Shown here: positions 9,899-22,865 of the stretch, in pieces
How the letters are laid out: each line of letters opens with the position of its first letter
Numbering within the stretch: the stretch's first letter is position 1
Position numbers and translations under genes: made by a program
Assembly (NCBI GenBank): GCA_020064725.1
Contig: JAGTWJ010000001.1
Coordinates: forward strand, 5,642,001-5,706,000
Origin: Drechslerella dactyloides
Lineage: Eukaryota; Ascomycota; Orbiliomycetes; Orbiliales; Orbiliaceae
Length of the DNA: 64,000 nt
Direction of reading: 5' to 3'
Notes under the pieces: generated by a model
Database searches by the model: none
Told to the model about the DNA's origin: nothing
The model's input: only the letters and a program-made list of their open reading frames with translations

Positions 9899-11611
9899 AT
9901 GGGGTTGCTCTCGGGCCTGCTCGAGCAGGCGTCCGTCCACCTCGAGGGCCAGAACATATGGGTTCTCGGCCCCTCGTTGTTCGGCGCCGTCCTCCTGCTC
10001 TCCGTCGTCGTCAACGTCCTCGGCCAGCTGCTCTTCGCCGACCCGAACCAGCCGCCGGTCGTCTTCCACTGGTTCCCCTTCATCGGGTCCACCGTCAGCT
10101 ATGGCATGGAGCCGTACGAGTTCTTCAACAAGTGCCAGAAGCAGGTGAGCCAATTCTCAATTATTAGCCTCAAGGCCAGCTCGATTATCACGAAAGAGAA
10201 CGTACAAGCTGACGAAAATTTAGTACGGCGACGTGTTCACGTTCGTGCTGCTCGGCCGCCGGATGACCGTCACCCTCGGGCCCAAAGGCAACGAATTCGT
10301 CTTCAACGGCAAGCACGCCGACCTCTGCGCCGAGGAAGCCTACACCCACCTGACCACCCCCGTCTTCGGCGAGGGCGTCGTCTACGACTGCCCGAACCAC
10401 ATGCTTATGGAGCAGAAGAAGTTCATGAAGTTCGGCCTGACCACCGAGACCTTCAAGCAGTACGTCCCGCTCATCAAGGACGAGATCCTCAGCTTCTTCG
10501 CCAACTCCCCCTACTTCAAGGGCGACGCCGGCCGCGTGCCCCTCTCCACCGCCGTCCCGCAATTGGTCCTCTTCACCGCCTCCCGCTCCCTCCAGGGCAA
10601 GCAGGTCCGCCAGGCGCTGACTACTACTCACGCCGCCCTCTTCCACGACCTCGACATGGGCTTCACCCCCGTCAACTTCATGTTCCCCTGGCTCCCGCTC
10701 CCCCACAACGCCAAGCGCGACAAGGCCCAGCGCGCCATGGCCAAGCTCTACATGGACATCATCGCCAAACGCAAGGCCGGCGAGGAGAAGGAACAGGAAA
10801 TCGACATGATCTGGAACCTCATGAACCGCAACTACAAGGACGGCCGGCCCCTCAGCGACCGCGACATCGCCCACTGCATGATCGCCCTCCTCATGGCCGG
10901 CCAGCACACCTCCATGGCCACGACAACCTGGACCCTCCTCCACCTCGCTGCAAAACCCGAAATCCAACAAGCCCTCTACGACGAGCAGGTCCGCGTCTTC
11001 GGCAAGGACCTCGCCCCGCTCTCCTACGAAAAGCTCTCGGAACTAAGCCTCGTGAACAACACCATCAAGGAGATCCTGCGCATCCACCCGCCCTTGCACT
11101 CCCTCATCCGCAAGGTCAAGTCGCCCCTGCACGTGCCCAACACCGACTTCGTCATTCCGTCCTCCCACTTCGTCATGGCCGCACCCGGCGTCAGCGCCAT
11201 GGACGAGCAGTACTTCAAGAACGCGAAGGACTTTGACCCCTTCCGCTGGATCGGCCACGAGAAGGACGAGGATAACGCTGAGAAGTTCGATTTCGGCTTC
11301 GGTCTCGTTAGCAAGGGGACCGCCAGTCCGTATCTGCCGTTCGGCGCGGGCCGACATCGGTGCATCGGCGAGCAGTTTGCGAACGTGCAGCTCGGTACCA
11401 TCATCTCGACTTTCATCCGCGAGTTTGAGTTCTCGCTGCCGCCTGGACAAAAGGAGGTGCCCCCCGTCGACTACAACGTATGTTTCCCCCCCCTTTCATC
11501 CTTCACATCTATCATCAGCTAACGGGTGAAATCATTTTATAGTCTATGGTTGCGTTGGCTACTGCGCCAGCGATGGTCCACTGGAAGCGCCGCCAGCACT
11601 CGAGCCACTAA
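9899..11611 (+). CDS. ERG11: Lanosterol/eburicol 14-alpha-demethylase, cytochrome P450 CYP51
   Basis: Three exons: 9899-10144, 10224-11477, 11543-11611; 522 aa. It removes the 14-alpha methyl group of the sterol precursor in ergosterol synthesis at the ER and is the azole fungicide target. Residues about 20-45 form the N-terminal membrane anchor. The YGDVFTF segment, the B-C loop (GEGVVYDCPNH), the I-helix MAGQHTS, the K-helix KEILRIHPP, and the heme loop PFGAGRHRCIG with Cys462 are all present. Length and wording match fungal CYP51 closely. At sites often altered in azole-resistant fungi, Tyr136 in VVYDCPN and Tyr122 in EEAYTHL are the unaltered residues. The first intron (10145-10223) interrupts KCQKQ-YGDVF, a common CYP51 intron site. 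The very short last exon encodes the basic C-terminus. Paralogue class (A or B) is not decided here, though the wording is nearer the B type. Confidence 0.97.
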
Positions 11612-12840
11612 CTTGCTACCTTCTTACCACTTGCTTTACGGGGAGTTAGCTGCTGTATTGAATGAAACACAAAACAGGTGATGACGGGTAAAAGTGGGAT
11701 GGGTGGTTGGTTACGGCAGGCGTGCATGCGACATGGATAGACTATAATAGATACGATACGACCATCCTAATTTCTAATCGTGGTGAAGTGGAGGCGAAGA
11801 TGGAGGGCGAGTGTTCATTCTGTATACATATTGAATAACAAATAAAATACAGTGTCTGTTACCGTTCGATAATTGAGGACGGTGTGTGCGAAGAATACTA
11901 TCGTTTTGTCCACCGTAGTCCGTATCGGAGAATATTTTAATAGACGAGAGAAGTTGGACCTGTGGTATTCTCGCACGACAACACGACGCTAGCGACGGCG
12001 ACCAATGATGGAGAAAGTCGTGCGCGCATGCTGCGGCAAGCTCGCTCCAGCGGTCTATATATCTGTGGTGGAGATTCGAGGTGCACCAGTGTTCTTGAGC
12101 TATGGATACGGAGACTCATATAGTAGCATTAATCATCACCATCCATTATGGGTACTTTGTCGCGATCTAATCGATCTACGTTCTACACGTTTTTGTGGCT
12201 AGCAACAAATCTTATCTCTAGTGTACCATTGATTTCTTTTGATATATCACGTACGGGTTTATGGGCTGGTATCCTTGATGCGAATTGTCCGTTGCGGAGT
12301 AAATGTCAAGTTCAACTCGCGCTCGATGAAGCGGGCCTTCTCAACGCACCCCTTGGGATATCTTTTCCGCTGCAGCCTGCCTGCAAGCTAGCCCTCAACA
12401 TGGTGATGACTGTGCGTGTGGCAACAGATCAATTGATTCACAAACTCTACATCTTTTGCTGGAGCAGAGTTGTTCTTCTACTGAGAGAAAAAAACCTTCA
12501 TTTTTGTAATGTAATGGAAAATGTAGCTTCGCATTTGCTTTTAAATACAAGGCATCTCCTTCGTGTCCCCGGGCGGGGGAGAGCGAAAAAGAACAACCGC
12601 CTGTCATCGATCCTCGCAACGAAATTCACAGCCAACACCGCCTGATTTTTATTCGGTCTCGATATCACTCTGTAGAAATACTTATATGCGGAGTGCCTAA
12701 GGTGCGTGGTGATATGTTTTGTCAGAATCAATGCGGATTTTCCAGAACGAACGAAAACTTGATCGATCTAAACGCATTGCGTGCGAGAGAAGAGAGTCTC
12801 AACAAGAGCGACAGCTGACGTACCGTGTTTATCCACGCGA
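11612..12840. other. Intergenic region between convergent CYP51 and the small unknown gene
   Basis: The 3' flanks of two convergent genes. An AATAAA at 11841-11846 could serve CYP51 polyadenylation. A 165-codon open frame at 12148-12645 has no protein-like features and is judged spurious. Confidence 0.5.
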
Positions 12841-13161
12841 CTACTTATCTTCCGCTAGGACTTTTTCAATGGCCTCCACTAATCCTCTCATATCACCCTG
12901 GCAGGACAATTTGTCCAGAATGACCTTGTCGTCGTTTTTGACGCTGATACAACGTATATGGCGTACGTGCATTCTCGCCGACGCAGAGTTTTCTAAAGTA
13001 AAACGGGGATCCGCCTCGCTGATGGCTTTGCTGAGTTGTGAAACGCTATCATGACAGCTGCGCGGTCCCCAGATGGTCTTGCCGTTAAACTTCAGGGTCG
13101 CAGAGCGAGTGTGGTTCTCCATCTTTTGATCCTGTTCGTCAAGCCAGACTTGTATGGTCAT
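12841..13161 (-). CDS. Small hypothetical protein, 106 aa
   Basis: Single-exon frame with mixed hydrophobic and charged composition that looks like a small folded domain: MTIQVWLDEQ start, an FNGKTIWGP stretch, two likely helices (VSQLSKAISEAD; LVEAIEKVLAE). There is no signal peptide or membrane segment. I chose the ATG at 13161 over the in-frame one at 13185: it has a good context (CACAATG) and sits about 50 nt downstream of a TATATA element, whereas 13185 would lie close to the expected transcription start. I do not recognise the family. It could be a lineage-specific gene or a chance frame; composition and promoter favour a gene. Confidence 0.5.
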   Translation of the reverse strand: MTIQVWLDEQDQKMENHTRSATLKFNGKTIWGPRSCHDSVSQLSKAISEADPRFTLENSASARMHVRHIRCISVKNDDKVILDKLSCQGDMRGLVEAIEKVLAEDK

Positions 13162-13212
13162 TGTGGTGAGAAATAGAGTATGCACTATGGTTTGTGGTCT
13201 TTTTGAAAGGAT

Positions 13213-13218
13213 ATATAG
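13213..13218 (-). promoter_or_regulatory. TATA element of the small hypothetical gene
   Basis: TATATA on the minus strand, 52 nt before the preferred ATG at 13161. Confidence 0.35.
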
Positions 13219-15869
13219 ACTATGTTCCTGTTCCGGGAAGTGGACCGTGTTAATCTCTTGTATATCTTGGTTTGGTTTGTTTGAGACTTGACCTCCGATG
13301 CAGGTAGGCGTGATACGGCTGCGAAAAACTCAACATCCAGTCCCACAAGGCAGGAATGGGCGTATTTATACACACAAGTTTCTCGACTCCCGCAAAACGT
13401 CGTTCGTTACGTTACACGGGGCCATCTACGATACGGTTCCGCATTTGCTAATGGAACCGACCCGCCTTCCAATCGATTGATCCTAGTCTTTGCATGCATG
13501 CAGCATTGGACTAGTCTTGACACGTCACCATGCAGCGAACAAGATTCTCGATCGCTTCCTTGTCCGCGCAAAGAAAACATGGCTGTCAACGAGACTAGTT
13601 TTCCCTAGCGAAAGACCCTATATCGGGTGGGATCGCATTGCGGCAGATATGCACTCACCCGTGGATAATACTAGATCGTCGGATTGCCGAGATGGGACTA
13701 ACTGAATGCGCACACTCATGCACAGCCTGCAGCTGCATGCAATATCGAACAACACCGAAAAATGCCCCGATAGGCATATCCTCTCGATCTCAATTGCGGG
13801 GCGCATGTCTAGATCTAGTATCTCGCAGTATGCGCGTCGGGAAAAAGATCCAGCTGCTAGCCAGGTTGCGAACGACTATTGGCCGGTCAAAAGACGCGGC
13901 AGCATTGAAAGTCCAGCTGCGGGGTAATCAATCACGCTTCCGCGCCTCCCCGCAGCTATCCGCTATAAGATACCCACGTCGGCAAAAATATCTTTTCGGC
14001 CGCTGTGGTCTCGATCGATGCGGCCAAGATAACTGCATCTCGCGAGCAATCCTGTGTGCACCAGCACTACCAAACCCCCAATCCTTCCTCTATGAAATAA
14101 TGGAACGGGAATAAAATGTAATATTCTAAGAAAGCCCTCCCGCTTACCCTCCAGCTGGCCGGCGAACTCGGACAATTCCCCACTATTCGATATATTCTCT
14201 GGACGCTGGACTCTGTACTCTCCAGATTTTGGAACCTCTACCAGGCAGGAAGACTTGTATACGGTATACACGTGTATATAGGGACAATATTATTCTATGT
14301 GACCTTGTAGACGTTCCGTAGGCCGACTGCCGGCCACGATAACAATAAAAAAAACAAGTGCGGCAGTCAGGGAATATAATTTAGTGCCACACTAGTCTAG
14401 CGTCTGCTACAGAAGCCATCAGGAAAACTGGCAAGGTACGAAGGACGCGAGCATGCATCGACTGCATTAGCAGCATCAGCAGGAAAATCAAGCTGTCCGA
14501 TTTGCATTCGCGGGTCGTGCGTGTAACTGCCGAATTTCAGGGTAATCGTAAAAACTGTATACATGTGTATCTACTTTAAAGCTTTACGATTATTAATCTT
14601 TTGTTTGCAATGCATTTGACGGCTTGGTGCGGCTGCGAATGAGTGTTCCTTTCTCTAGTGGAATGTTTATTTAATTCGTCCGCTTGGATGAATATATATA
14701 AAATACTTAGCCCGAATGGCGGCCGCCGTCGGCCTCAAATTCCACCCAATGTATCTACAGCGCGGACAAAATAATGACTAGGGTATTCCGCTTCTCCGAT
14801 ATGCATCAAACCCGCAATCTGCAGAGCCAATCTTGCCCCCCACCACTCGCCATGCTTCTAGTCTGAAAGCTTCAAGTATTATTACCGAATTGTACAATTT
14901 TTGCGCTTCGTACGGAATTCCGACCTTCAAAGAGTAGGGGTTCAGTACCTCGATTGAGAACGAACCCTGCCTACATCTCTCCGCCCTAGAATAGCTCTAA
15001 TCTTACAAGAATATATCGACCGCCTTGACATACGCAGGTAAAGACTTAGTAGCGGAACATTAACGATATCTTGATGGGACATGGGGGAATCAAGCGCAAA
15101 AATGATAGTTGTATAGTCTTACCATAACAATTCTACAGGAAAAGGCCAAAATTCCTAAATGATCGAATTAACAATAGTGAAGAGTTAACCGTCGTTCGAA
15201 GACCATTACTAAAAAAAACCCATAACGGATTGATAACGTCCGGGAAACGACCCTCAAAATGATTGAATTGTTTATAACTATTGAGGCTTCCTGATCCTTT
15301 CCTATAGAGAACATATGAAGAGACTTGTCGACAAGCAGGCCTCACCGTCAACTCAGACCTCTTTGAAGTTTCATGATACTGATTTCAAACTGCAGTTCCT
15401 TTGGATACCAGCCAGCCCACCAAAACCCAAGTGCATGCATACCAGCCTCTGATAAACTATCACAGACAGTTGCCACAAAGGCCGATCGCAGAGCTTCAAT
15501 CTTGGCTTATTGACTTCCATTACTTGTTCCGTGGGGATCGCCCGCAGTACCTTTTTTTTGTGTATGACTAGATCTATAGAGAGAAATTTAAACGAAGCCG
15601 CCCAGAATCCCTCGCCAATCTTGAGTCCACCTCCGCAGGACTGGATGATGACAGGAGCTTTCTACCCGCTGGCAATGTCACCACCACTCGTTACCACTCA
15701 TGAGGACTGCCTGCATAGAGATTACCGAGAATATACATACCAGCTAGCTAATGACTCTCATAAAATACCTACCGCGAGACGTGCCAGACTCTACTTCATC
15801 AAGAATCTATTCTCGTACTGATGGACACCTTTTTTACTTGTTCCCTCGGTATAATACCATCGCTAACTG
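13219..15869. other. Gene-poor, AT-rich region upstream of the phosphatase pseudogene
   Basis: No intact gene. Frames are short and stop-rich. A frame at about 15510-15821 may be a decayed 5' part of the pseudogene that follows, but I see no motif in it. Confidence 0.45.
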
Positions 15870-16422
15870 TTCCAGTTTGCCCATGCATTTCCGCATCGTG
15901 ACAAAATGGTAACGGTGAAGAATGCTGGCTTTATCGCTTCAAGTGGGTGAATGGACGCATACCAATCGGCGACAGATTCGTCCGCTCGTTGGAACTTCAT
16001 TATGACGGCACCGATCCGACCCAGAGACCCACAGACTATTCAATCAAGTTTCTCGAGGAGAACAAAATCGAGCATGTCTTCAACCTCAATAGTAACGTAA
16101 GGCAAACAATAAAGACATCAAGAAGAAACTCAAGGACAACGATATCACGTATAGCCCATTGCCCTCCGAGAGCCCTACCGCCCTACTCGCAGAGACCTCA
16201 AAACAGCAATGCGAAGTATAGGGACCATTGAGTTGGCACTCTAGTTTGGTATGGATAAGGACATGGGCGAACTAGAACTATGGTGACTGGTCTGCAGGTA
16301 TATGCCGAGGATGACAAGTCGCCGCCGAAAATACAGTCTCATAAGGACTACTGTGAGAGCCACGTCGAACCGAGATACGGATGCAAGTTGACGGCGCAGT
16401 TCGAAGCGCTGAATGTGCTGTA
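15870..16422 (+). pseudogene. Decayed tyrosine/dual-specificity phosphatase-like gene
   Basis: Three plus-strand frames read consecutively like one protein. The first (about 15930-16095) gives WVNGRIPIGDRFVRSLEL, then a DYSIKFLEENKIEHVFNLN stretch like the start of a PTP fold. After a frame change (about 16100-16230) comes KDIKKKLKDNDITYSPLP. After a stop and another change (about 16240-16422) comes W-Y-G-stop-GHGRTRTMVTGLQVYAEDD and a C-terminal AQFEALNVL with a stop. The middle of the last part matches the CGYGHGRTGT form of the C-x5-R catalytic loop of fungal and bacterial PTP-like proteins. Here the catalytic Cys codon reads TAT (Tyr), the next Tyr is a TAA stop and a Gly is Arg. Two of these are G-to-A changes, which fits repeat-induced point mutation or ordinary decay. 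Boundaries and the 5' end are approximate. Confidence 0.6.
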
Positions 16423-19400
16423 AGACGAACCAGCTGCGTGATATGGGCGAGAGCGAATGCTGTCAGGAAGGAGCCCTTTCAAGAGCCCGAGCTAGGGGGC
16501 TTGTGGGATCACTGTTGCCATAGCCAGCGGGGTCATAACATTACTTCATCGTGGTAGTAGCTTATTAATTCAGAAAGGCTGACCTTGTGCTCAATATGTC
16601 GCTAGTTATCTTAACGTAACTAAGTGATATCTCATCGGCGGTGGTCAATTGTTAAAACAACGGAGATAATTTTGAAATATTTCGATCCGTAGTGGATGTT
16701 ATATCTGCTCATTTAAACCGCCCACTTAGCCGAGCCATGGCCCGTGTATCAATATCATTGCATTGAAGATCCACCTTTTTGTAGAAAATGAAATTTATGA
16801 TATTTTTTAACGATCTAAGAATATCCATTGGCTCCTGACTTCATCCAGAACTAGAACCGCCCTTTCGTATGCTCTATAGATCCACTCTAAAAGGGGAAGA
16901 AGACTCGGTTATATTCAGAGTGCGACTGGGAATGGATTGATGCAAATAGTATTCCCTCTCAGGAGACAGAGGGACGGAAAACTTTATTACAGAGCTAGAG
17001 GTATCTCTCCTAACTTGACGGAACCTTATGATCGTGAGTGGCATTCTCTCGATGGAAAAATTATTATCTAGTACGTTTGCCCATAAATTGATCGATCTCG
17101 GGGAAATCAAAAACTTTCGCCATTCTACAAATCTTTCTATGGGAATTTAGATCAAGGTTCTGATATTTTACTTATACGACAAGGTTATATATGCACACAT
17201 ATCTCCAGAGGACGGGATAGCAATAGATACAGCAAATGATAAATGTGTTGAAATTGTAGTCGATTTTTACGGCGACGTCGAGGGCCGGTTCGGAGGTACT
17301 AAAATGCTAGCTTGTCGACGTCAGGAACGTCCGGCGGTTGGACCCACACTCACTTTGTCTACGAAGCGTAGCGTGCTGTAAAGTGGACTTAAGTGCAGTC
17401 TAGTTACATTGCCACCTGGCACACGGTACTGATATAGACATCCTGTAGTGCTGTGTCGGCTGGGAGGCACTATTTCAAACGATATCAATACAATATCGAA
17501 ACCGTATATTAAATTCGATACTCTGCTAGACTGCGCTTTGGATTGTATTCAAAGATACAGCTCTTTCCAACAGGGCAACTATCGCCAAAGTCGGGGCCCG
17601 GGTGCCACAAGCCCATCGTATGTTATAGCCATAAATGTACGATGCGAGGGTACTTGCTTGCGTACAACGACTTTTTAGTACAGTGGGTTTGTATCGCGCC
17701 GGCTTAATTGGACGGGGATTCGGCTGATACGGTAGTCATGTGAGCTCTAGCGCCCGACGCATAAAGGAGTTTATGCTGGCACGTTGAACGGGCAAGTCGA
17801 TTGGAAAGCTAGACGGCGAGATTCGATTTTAAATTCACTCGCTCGGGACGATTTATATTGGTCGCTGCCGTGGTTTACTTGCTTTGCGATGCTGAGGTTG
17901 TTGCCACGTGCCCGGAGTATATCTACATATTTCCGTTCGTTATCTACTGGCAAGCTGTGCGGATAAGTCCCGGAGTGCTTAAGTGAGTATCTTGTAGCGT
18001 AGATAAGGACTCGAGATATTCAATACGAGCTAGCGAGCGCTGCTTTAAATGCTTGACTAGCGCAAACCTCGAATCCCAACGGCGCCGGCCGGGTGCGCGC
18101 GCACTCACTCGATCAATCCCAATCGCACTCGGTAGCTGGCATATCTATACACTGCAGCTAGCGACGCTGCAGCTTATCTATCCACACCGTCAAACACCGT
18201 ATCTCTTCGACGTTTCAGGTGTGCTGCTGCGCCAGTGGTGCATGCAGATAGCTACAGGCTACAGGACGAGCTAGCTAGCGAGGCGAGCTCGACGCCACAG
18301 CAGCTCCAGTTACCGGGCCATGTGAACAAACAGAACATCAAGCAGCGGTAACGGTATTGACTGCGCTGCACTGTGATACGTTCATTTACCTAGCTCCATC
18401 TGCCGAGCATTGGGTGTCGGCATTGCATCTCGTTTGACTCACAGCGGGCGTCCGTCGTCGATTCGAATGTATGTACGGTGGAGCCCTGTAGACGGACGCA
18501 GTTTGGACATGATCTGCTGCGCATGCTGCATGCATGAACGTATGAACATACATCCAACCAACCATTTTTAGAAATCAACATGCGATATCGAAAGCCATCG
18601 GAAGCTAGCAACTGTATCCTCTGCACATGTGAACAATATTCCAATATTCTATCAACGAATGATGGTGTTCGGGTAGCCAGCAGTATACCCCGGGGTGCGA
18701 GCAATCCATTCCATTGAGGTTATCATATCGGAGCCAGCGCACAGCGGAGGCCGGGAGACCCTGGTAACTTGACAGGACACCACCCGACGGGAACTCCTCC
18801 TGCATGCATGCATGTGCTTTATATGTGTGCAGATGGACGTACTGTATGTCTCCAGCCGCAATGGACGTCTCGCGCTGGACGGTCGGCACATGTCTGTCTG
18901 CTTGTCCATTGTATCTGTAGCATGTGCGCTGTGCTGTGCGGATGGGGTTTGTCGAGGCGAGCGGACGGGAGATAAGAGGTTGCCAGTAGCTTGGAGCTAC
19001 TAGCTTCCAGAGTCGGGCGGTGTGCGGCTGGAGCAATATCAAGCGAGCAAACGGACGTGCGCGATCGATCTGCGCGAAACGAAACGGCTTGCGTGATCGG
19101 GTCGGTCAATTGCGTCGCGCACGTACCGGCGTAGCGTTGGATGTTAACGGCAGAGCTCGTAGGCCGTATACAGTTCAAGCGCGGGCTCCGCGACCGGCGT
19201 GGCGGTTGATTGCGCAATGTGCGCGGTTTCAAACGTTTTCGTGTCGCGTGCAAATTCGTGAATGCATCCATCCATTACAATTGAAGAAACGAGACTTCGC
19301 CTCACCAAGCCGACCAATTCGTCGACGTATACAAGATACAGGCAGATGCCCAGTTTGACCCTCAGTCCTATCAAGTGTTGAAACGTTAACGTCTACCCTG

Positions 19401-20807
19401 CGACTCACAGCTGCTAGCTGAGCTACACTTCATATCAGCGGTGCTAAGCTATAGCTCGCACTATGCATGATATAGCTGCCGCTATAATCGAGCCGGGTCC
19501 CTGGCAATGATCAATCGACAAGTGGTAAATTCAATCGAATCACCTAGCTGTTAGCAAGTTCGCTAACACAGGATTCGCATCGTTTCCTTTCGGGAGGTGC
19601 ATTGTGCGGCGCGCGGTCCGGCTAGCGGCTCTACCCAATAACATTGTGTAATTCAGACCACGGAATCTCGAGAATATTTTCTGTGCTGTAGAGTCATAGA
19701 TGCATTGCATGGCAGCGATACACATTGGCATGGTGATTTGGTATATTGGTACCGGTACGGAAAATCCCAAGTGACTGTATCTTTTACACGTCTAGATAAG
19801 GTGGCGCGTATAAATCCTACGGGGCTCGATACACGGAGAACCTCCGCTGCGGGTACCGATACGTATTATATATGAAGGGTGCACCATTCGGCGCCGAGTC
19901 CCATTGGCGTGCGTCGGCCGGGCACGTTGCCGATGCCGGCTGAGGATTGGCCCAGACACGTCGCTCGGCCTGCGCATGCAATATTAATGCATGGCGCTGC
20001 AGTTGTCCACCATGCAATAGTACCGTGCCAGCAGTTTACATTCCTGGAGTGCTGGTATACTGTACCTTTCGATGCTTGTACTTGACGGTTAATTGTGCGA
20101 TCGCGATTGTACCTGAGGTTGCGTACAAATGCTACGACTCCCGTCTACGGCGAGTATGTTTGTAGACAGAGACATTCTTGGCAAGATATTATAAATATAT
20201 GCGCTGGAACAGTAGTGGTGGGAGATATGGCGAAGAGTTTGGGATATAGCTGCAGGGGACCGCGACCGGACCGAGAGCTGGTGCACCGGTGGATCCAGCG
20301 CAATCTCTGGCGCGGTGCAGAGTGCATTACATTGCATCTATATCAGCAATCGAGCGTCGACGTCGACGCGACGTAGGTCGTTTTCTTTAATTGGTACTTG
20401 GAAAGATTACGCGATATCGGGAGTATACGTAGCCGAGTCGATCGCAATAGGATTTCCTCGAATGAGGTAGCGTCGGTGGATTCCAGCATTGGTATTTTAT
20501 TATTAACTTTGATATTACGGTTTCGCTGATCGATGCCTCGATGAAATAGAATCGTCATATCTTGATCTTCTTGTTTATTTTCAAGGCGATAGTTTAATTA
20601 TTAAGCACCGTAGATGCCTGCTATATCTTGCGGGTGCATCCCCCGGATTGGATTCAGCTAGCGTAGGTACGTTCGCCACAAAGGGTAGGATTCGACTCGA
20701 TTCGAAAGAGAAAAGGCGAGTGTGATATGATGTGACGGAGGGATTATAAATAGGGCAAACTGTTTTATACGTGACCCCGTGCATGAGCCGGATTGAATTT
20801 CCGCAGT

Positions 20808-20828
20808 GATCATGAGATCATGAGATCA
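20808..20828. repeat. Tandem 8-bp repeat GATCATGA
   Basis: GATCATGA occurs twice in tandem and starts a third time (GATCA). Confidence 0.8.
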
Positions 20829-21408
20829 GACATGTCTGTCGTTGGCCGACGGGCGTCATGTCAGCGTCTGCACTAACTCTAACTGACTGGCAGGTATCGG
20901 CCATTGGGTCGGCTGCGGCCGGGCAGTCGCCATGCGCCCAACACCAAGCCAGCAGACCGTACGGCCAGCGGGATTCTTTCTAGTATCGTGGAATATCCGC
21001 CTCACTCGCAGCGCGGTGCGGTGTGACATGAAATGCAGCGGCTGCGAGCGATGCTGGCTGGCTGGCGCTGGCTTGTCCGGTTAGCTAGCTGCTACCATCA
21101 TGCAGTTTGTTCGCTGGTCACACTGCATGATCTGGGCGATTACATTACGTACGAATGGGCGAATGGGGACCGATTGCAACTGCGAATGGCATTCGAAGTG
21201 CATGTATGTATCTCGTGTATGTTCTTGCGAAGACGGAGCTGTTACGGTTGGGAGCTGATGCCTGTCCGTACGTACCGTACATACATCATACGTATGGATG
21301 GATGGGCGGCCGGTATGGTATGTATGCAAGTACGAGAGTACAGCATGGAAGCACGTATCTTACGGACACCGGCGTCCGTGGCCAATGATGCACGGTGGCA
21401 ACGGCCCC

Positions 21409-21446
21409 TGTCTGTCTGTCCGTCTGTCCGTCTGTCCGTCTTTCTG
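21409..21446. repeat. CTGT/CCGT microsatellite
   Basis: A run of TCTG and TCCG tetramers of about 38 bp, slightly imperfect. Confidence 0.85.
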
Positions 21447-22410
21447 TACCTGTGCTGCCCGGCCGGGCAGTCAGGCTGGCAGGGCATGAAACGTCGAATG
21501 GTCAAACGTCGAACGGCATGCGAGCAGGCATGGCCGGCATGGCGCCACTCTGTGCACCTGTTGTAAGCAGTATCGATCGCTGCTGGCTGATATGATCGAA
21601 TGCTACCTATGGCTGGGCACGCCCGGTCAGGACGTAAACGGTGCGGTGCAGCTAGCTGCTTGCTTGCTAGCTGGCAGGACGTATGTATGAGGTCAAGGAA
21701 TGTTCCTGTTGAGGTTGACGAACTGGACCTGGTCCTATCGGAATCCTGTTTGGTAGTGGCCGATTACCGGGTTCGGAGGAGAGAGCCTGGCGAGGTTCCA
21801 GTCGCCAGTCACTCGCAGACATCACACCGTGCATTCACTGCGAGAGCCCTCCGCCACGCCCACCCTCCGAGTGATACATCCATCCATCTGTTATTGCCTC
21901 TGAGGTTGATCCAGCCAGCCTGCAGCTAGTCAGCTCGTCAGCCAGCTAGCTCGCTAGCCGAGACCGAGTGCTACCCAGAGACAGATAGTAAATGTAGATG
22001 GTGGTGTATACGAAGGGTTCTGAAGGTAAGGGCAGAGGGTCCGCATGCATGAACTGGACCCCGGCCGGCCGCCGCTTCCTATTTGCTGGAGCGAGGGACG
22101 TCGGCCGTCCAGACCACCATCCTTCACGCAGGTCGGCGAGAGAGAGGCGAGGGAGAGAAAGAAGGACGAGGATACATAAGTACAGACGTACCGGTCGGGA
22201 CAACGGTCATGCAAGGTCATGTCATGGCTGTACTGGTCCCGCTGAGGGACCCAGCGAGGGTACATTCGCCCAGCCTGTTATCGCGGGCTGCGAGGTGCCA
22301 GTACCTTTTGGATGCACCAGGTGACTCGCCTCCAGCTAGCCTGCCTCGAGACTTCGCTGGATCGATACGTTCCCCGGACCTGAAGCACCCTTCCGCGGCG
22401 CGGTTAGTCG

Positions 22411-22478
22411 AAGGAAAGATGGATGGATGGATGGATGGGAAGAAAGAAGGAAGGAAAGAAAGAAGAAAGAAAGAAGGG
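22411..22478. repeat. GATG microsatellite followed by a purine tract
   Basis: Five GATG units are followed by about 40 bp of almost pure G/A (GAAA and GGAA units). Confidence 0.85.
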
Positions 22479-22554
22479 TCTGCTGCATATCGATTGAGTT
22501 CCTCTGACCGACTGATGCTGGCACTCGCTCTTTTCCCCATATCCCCATCCGCCA

Positions 22555-22647
22555 TTCTTTCTTTCTTCCTCTCTCTCTTTTATTTCTCTTCCTCCACTTC
22601 TTCTTCTCTGTCTCTTCCTTCCTCTCTATTTTCTTTACCTTCCTTTT
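22555..22647. repeat. Long pyrimidine tract
   Basis: About 90 bp consisting almost wholly of C and T on the plus strand, the complement in character of the purine tract 80 bp upstream. Confidence 0.8.
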
Positions 22648-22847
22648 GATCTTTCCTCAGCGGTTCTTTCGAGCGTAGCGCCTCTTGAGTTTCCCGGGTT
22701 CCGCTCCGTAAAGTTAGTCCTGGATTGGGTGTGTGCGGCCGAACCGAGACGAAGCCAATTTCGTGATATCCGGTCGAGTCATACTTCTTGCTGCTTGCCA
22801 GCGTCGCCGTCAAAAGGCAAAGCTCGCCCGCTGATATTATAATCACT

Positions 22848-22865
22848 CCATCCATCCATCCATCA
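22848..22865. repeat. CCAT microsatellite
   Basis: Four and a half CCAT units. Confidence 0.8.

Noticed and set aside
10188..10970. 260-codon open frame antisense to CYP51
   Set aside because: Shadow of the CYP51 coding sequence; Glu/Gly/Val-rich low-information translation.
12148..12645. 165-codon frame downstream of CYP51
   Set aside because: No start context, no motif, composition like the surrounding non-coding DNA.
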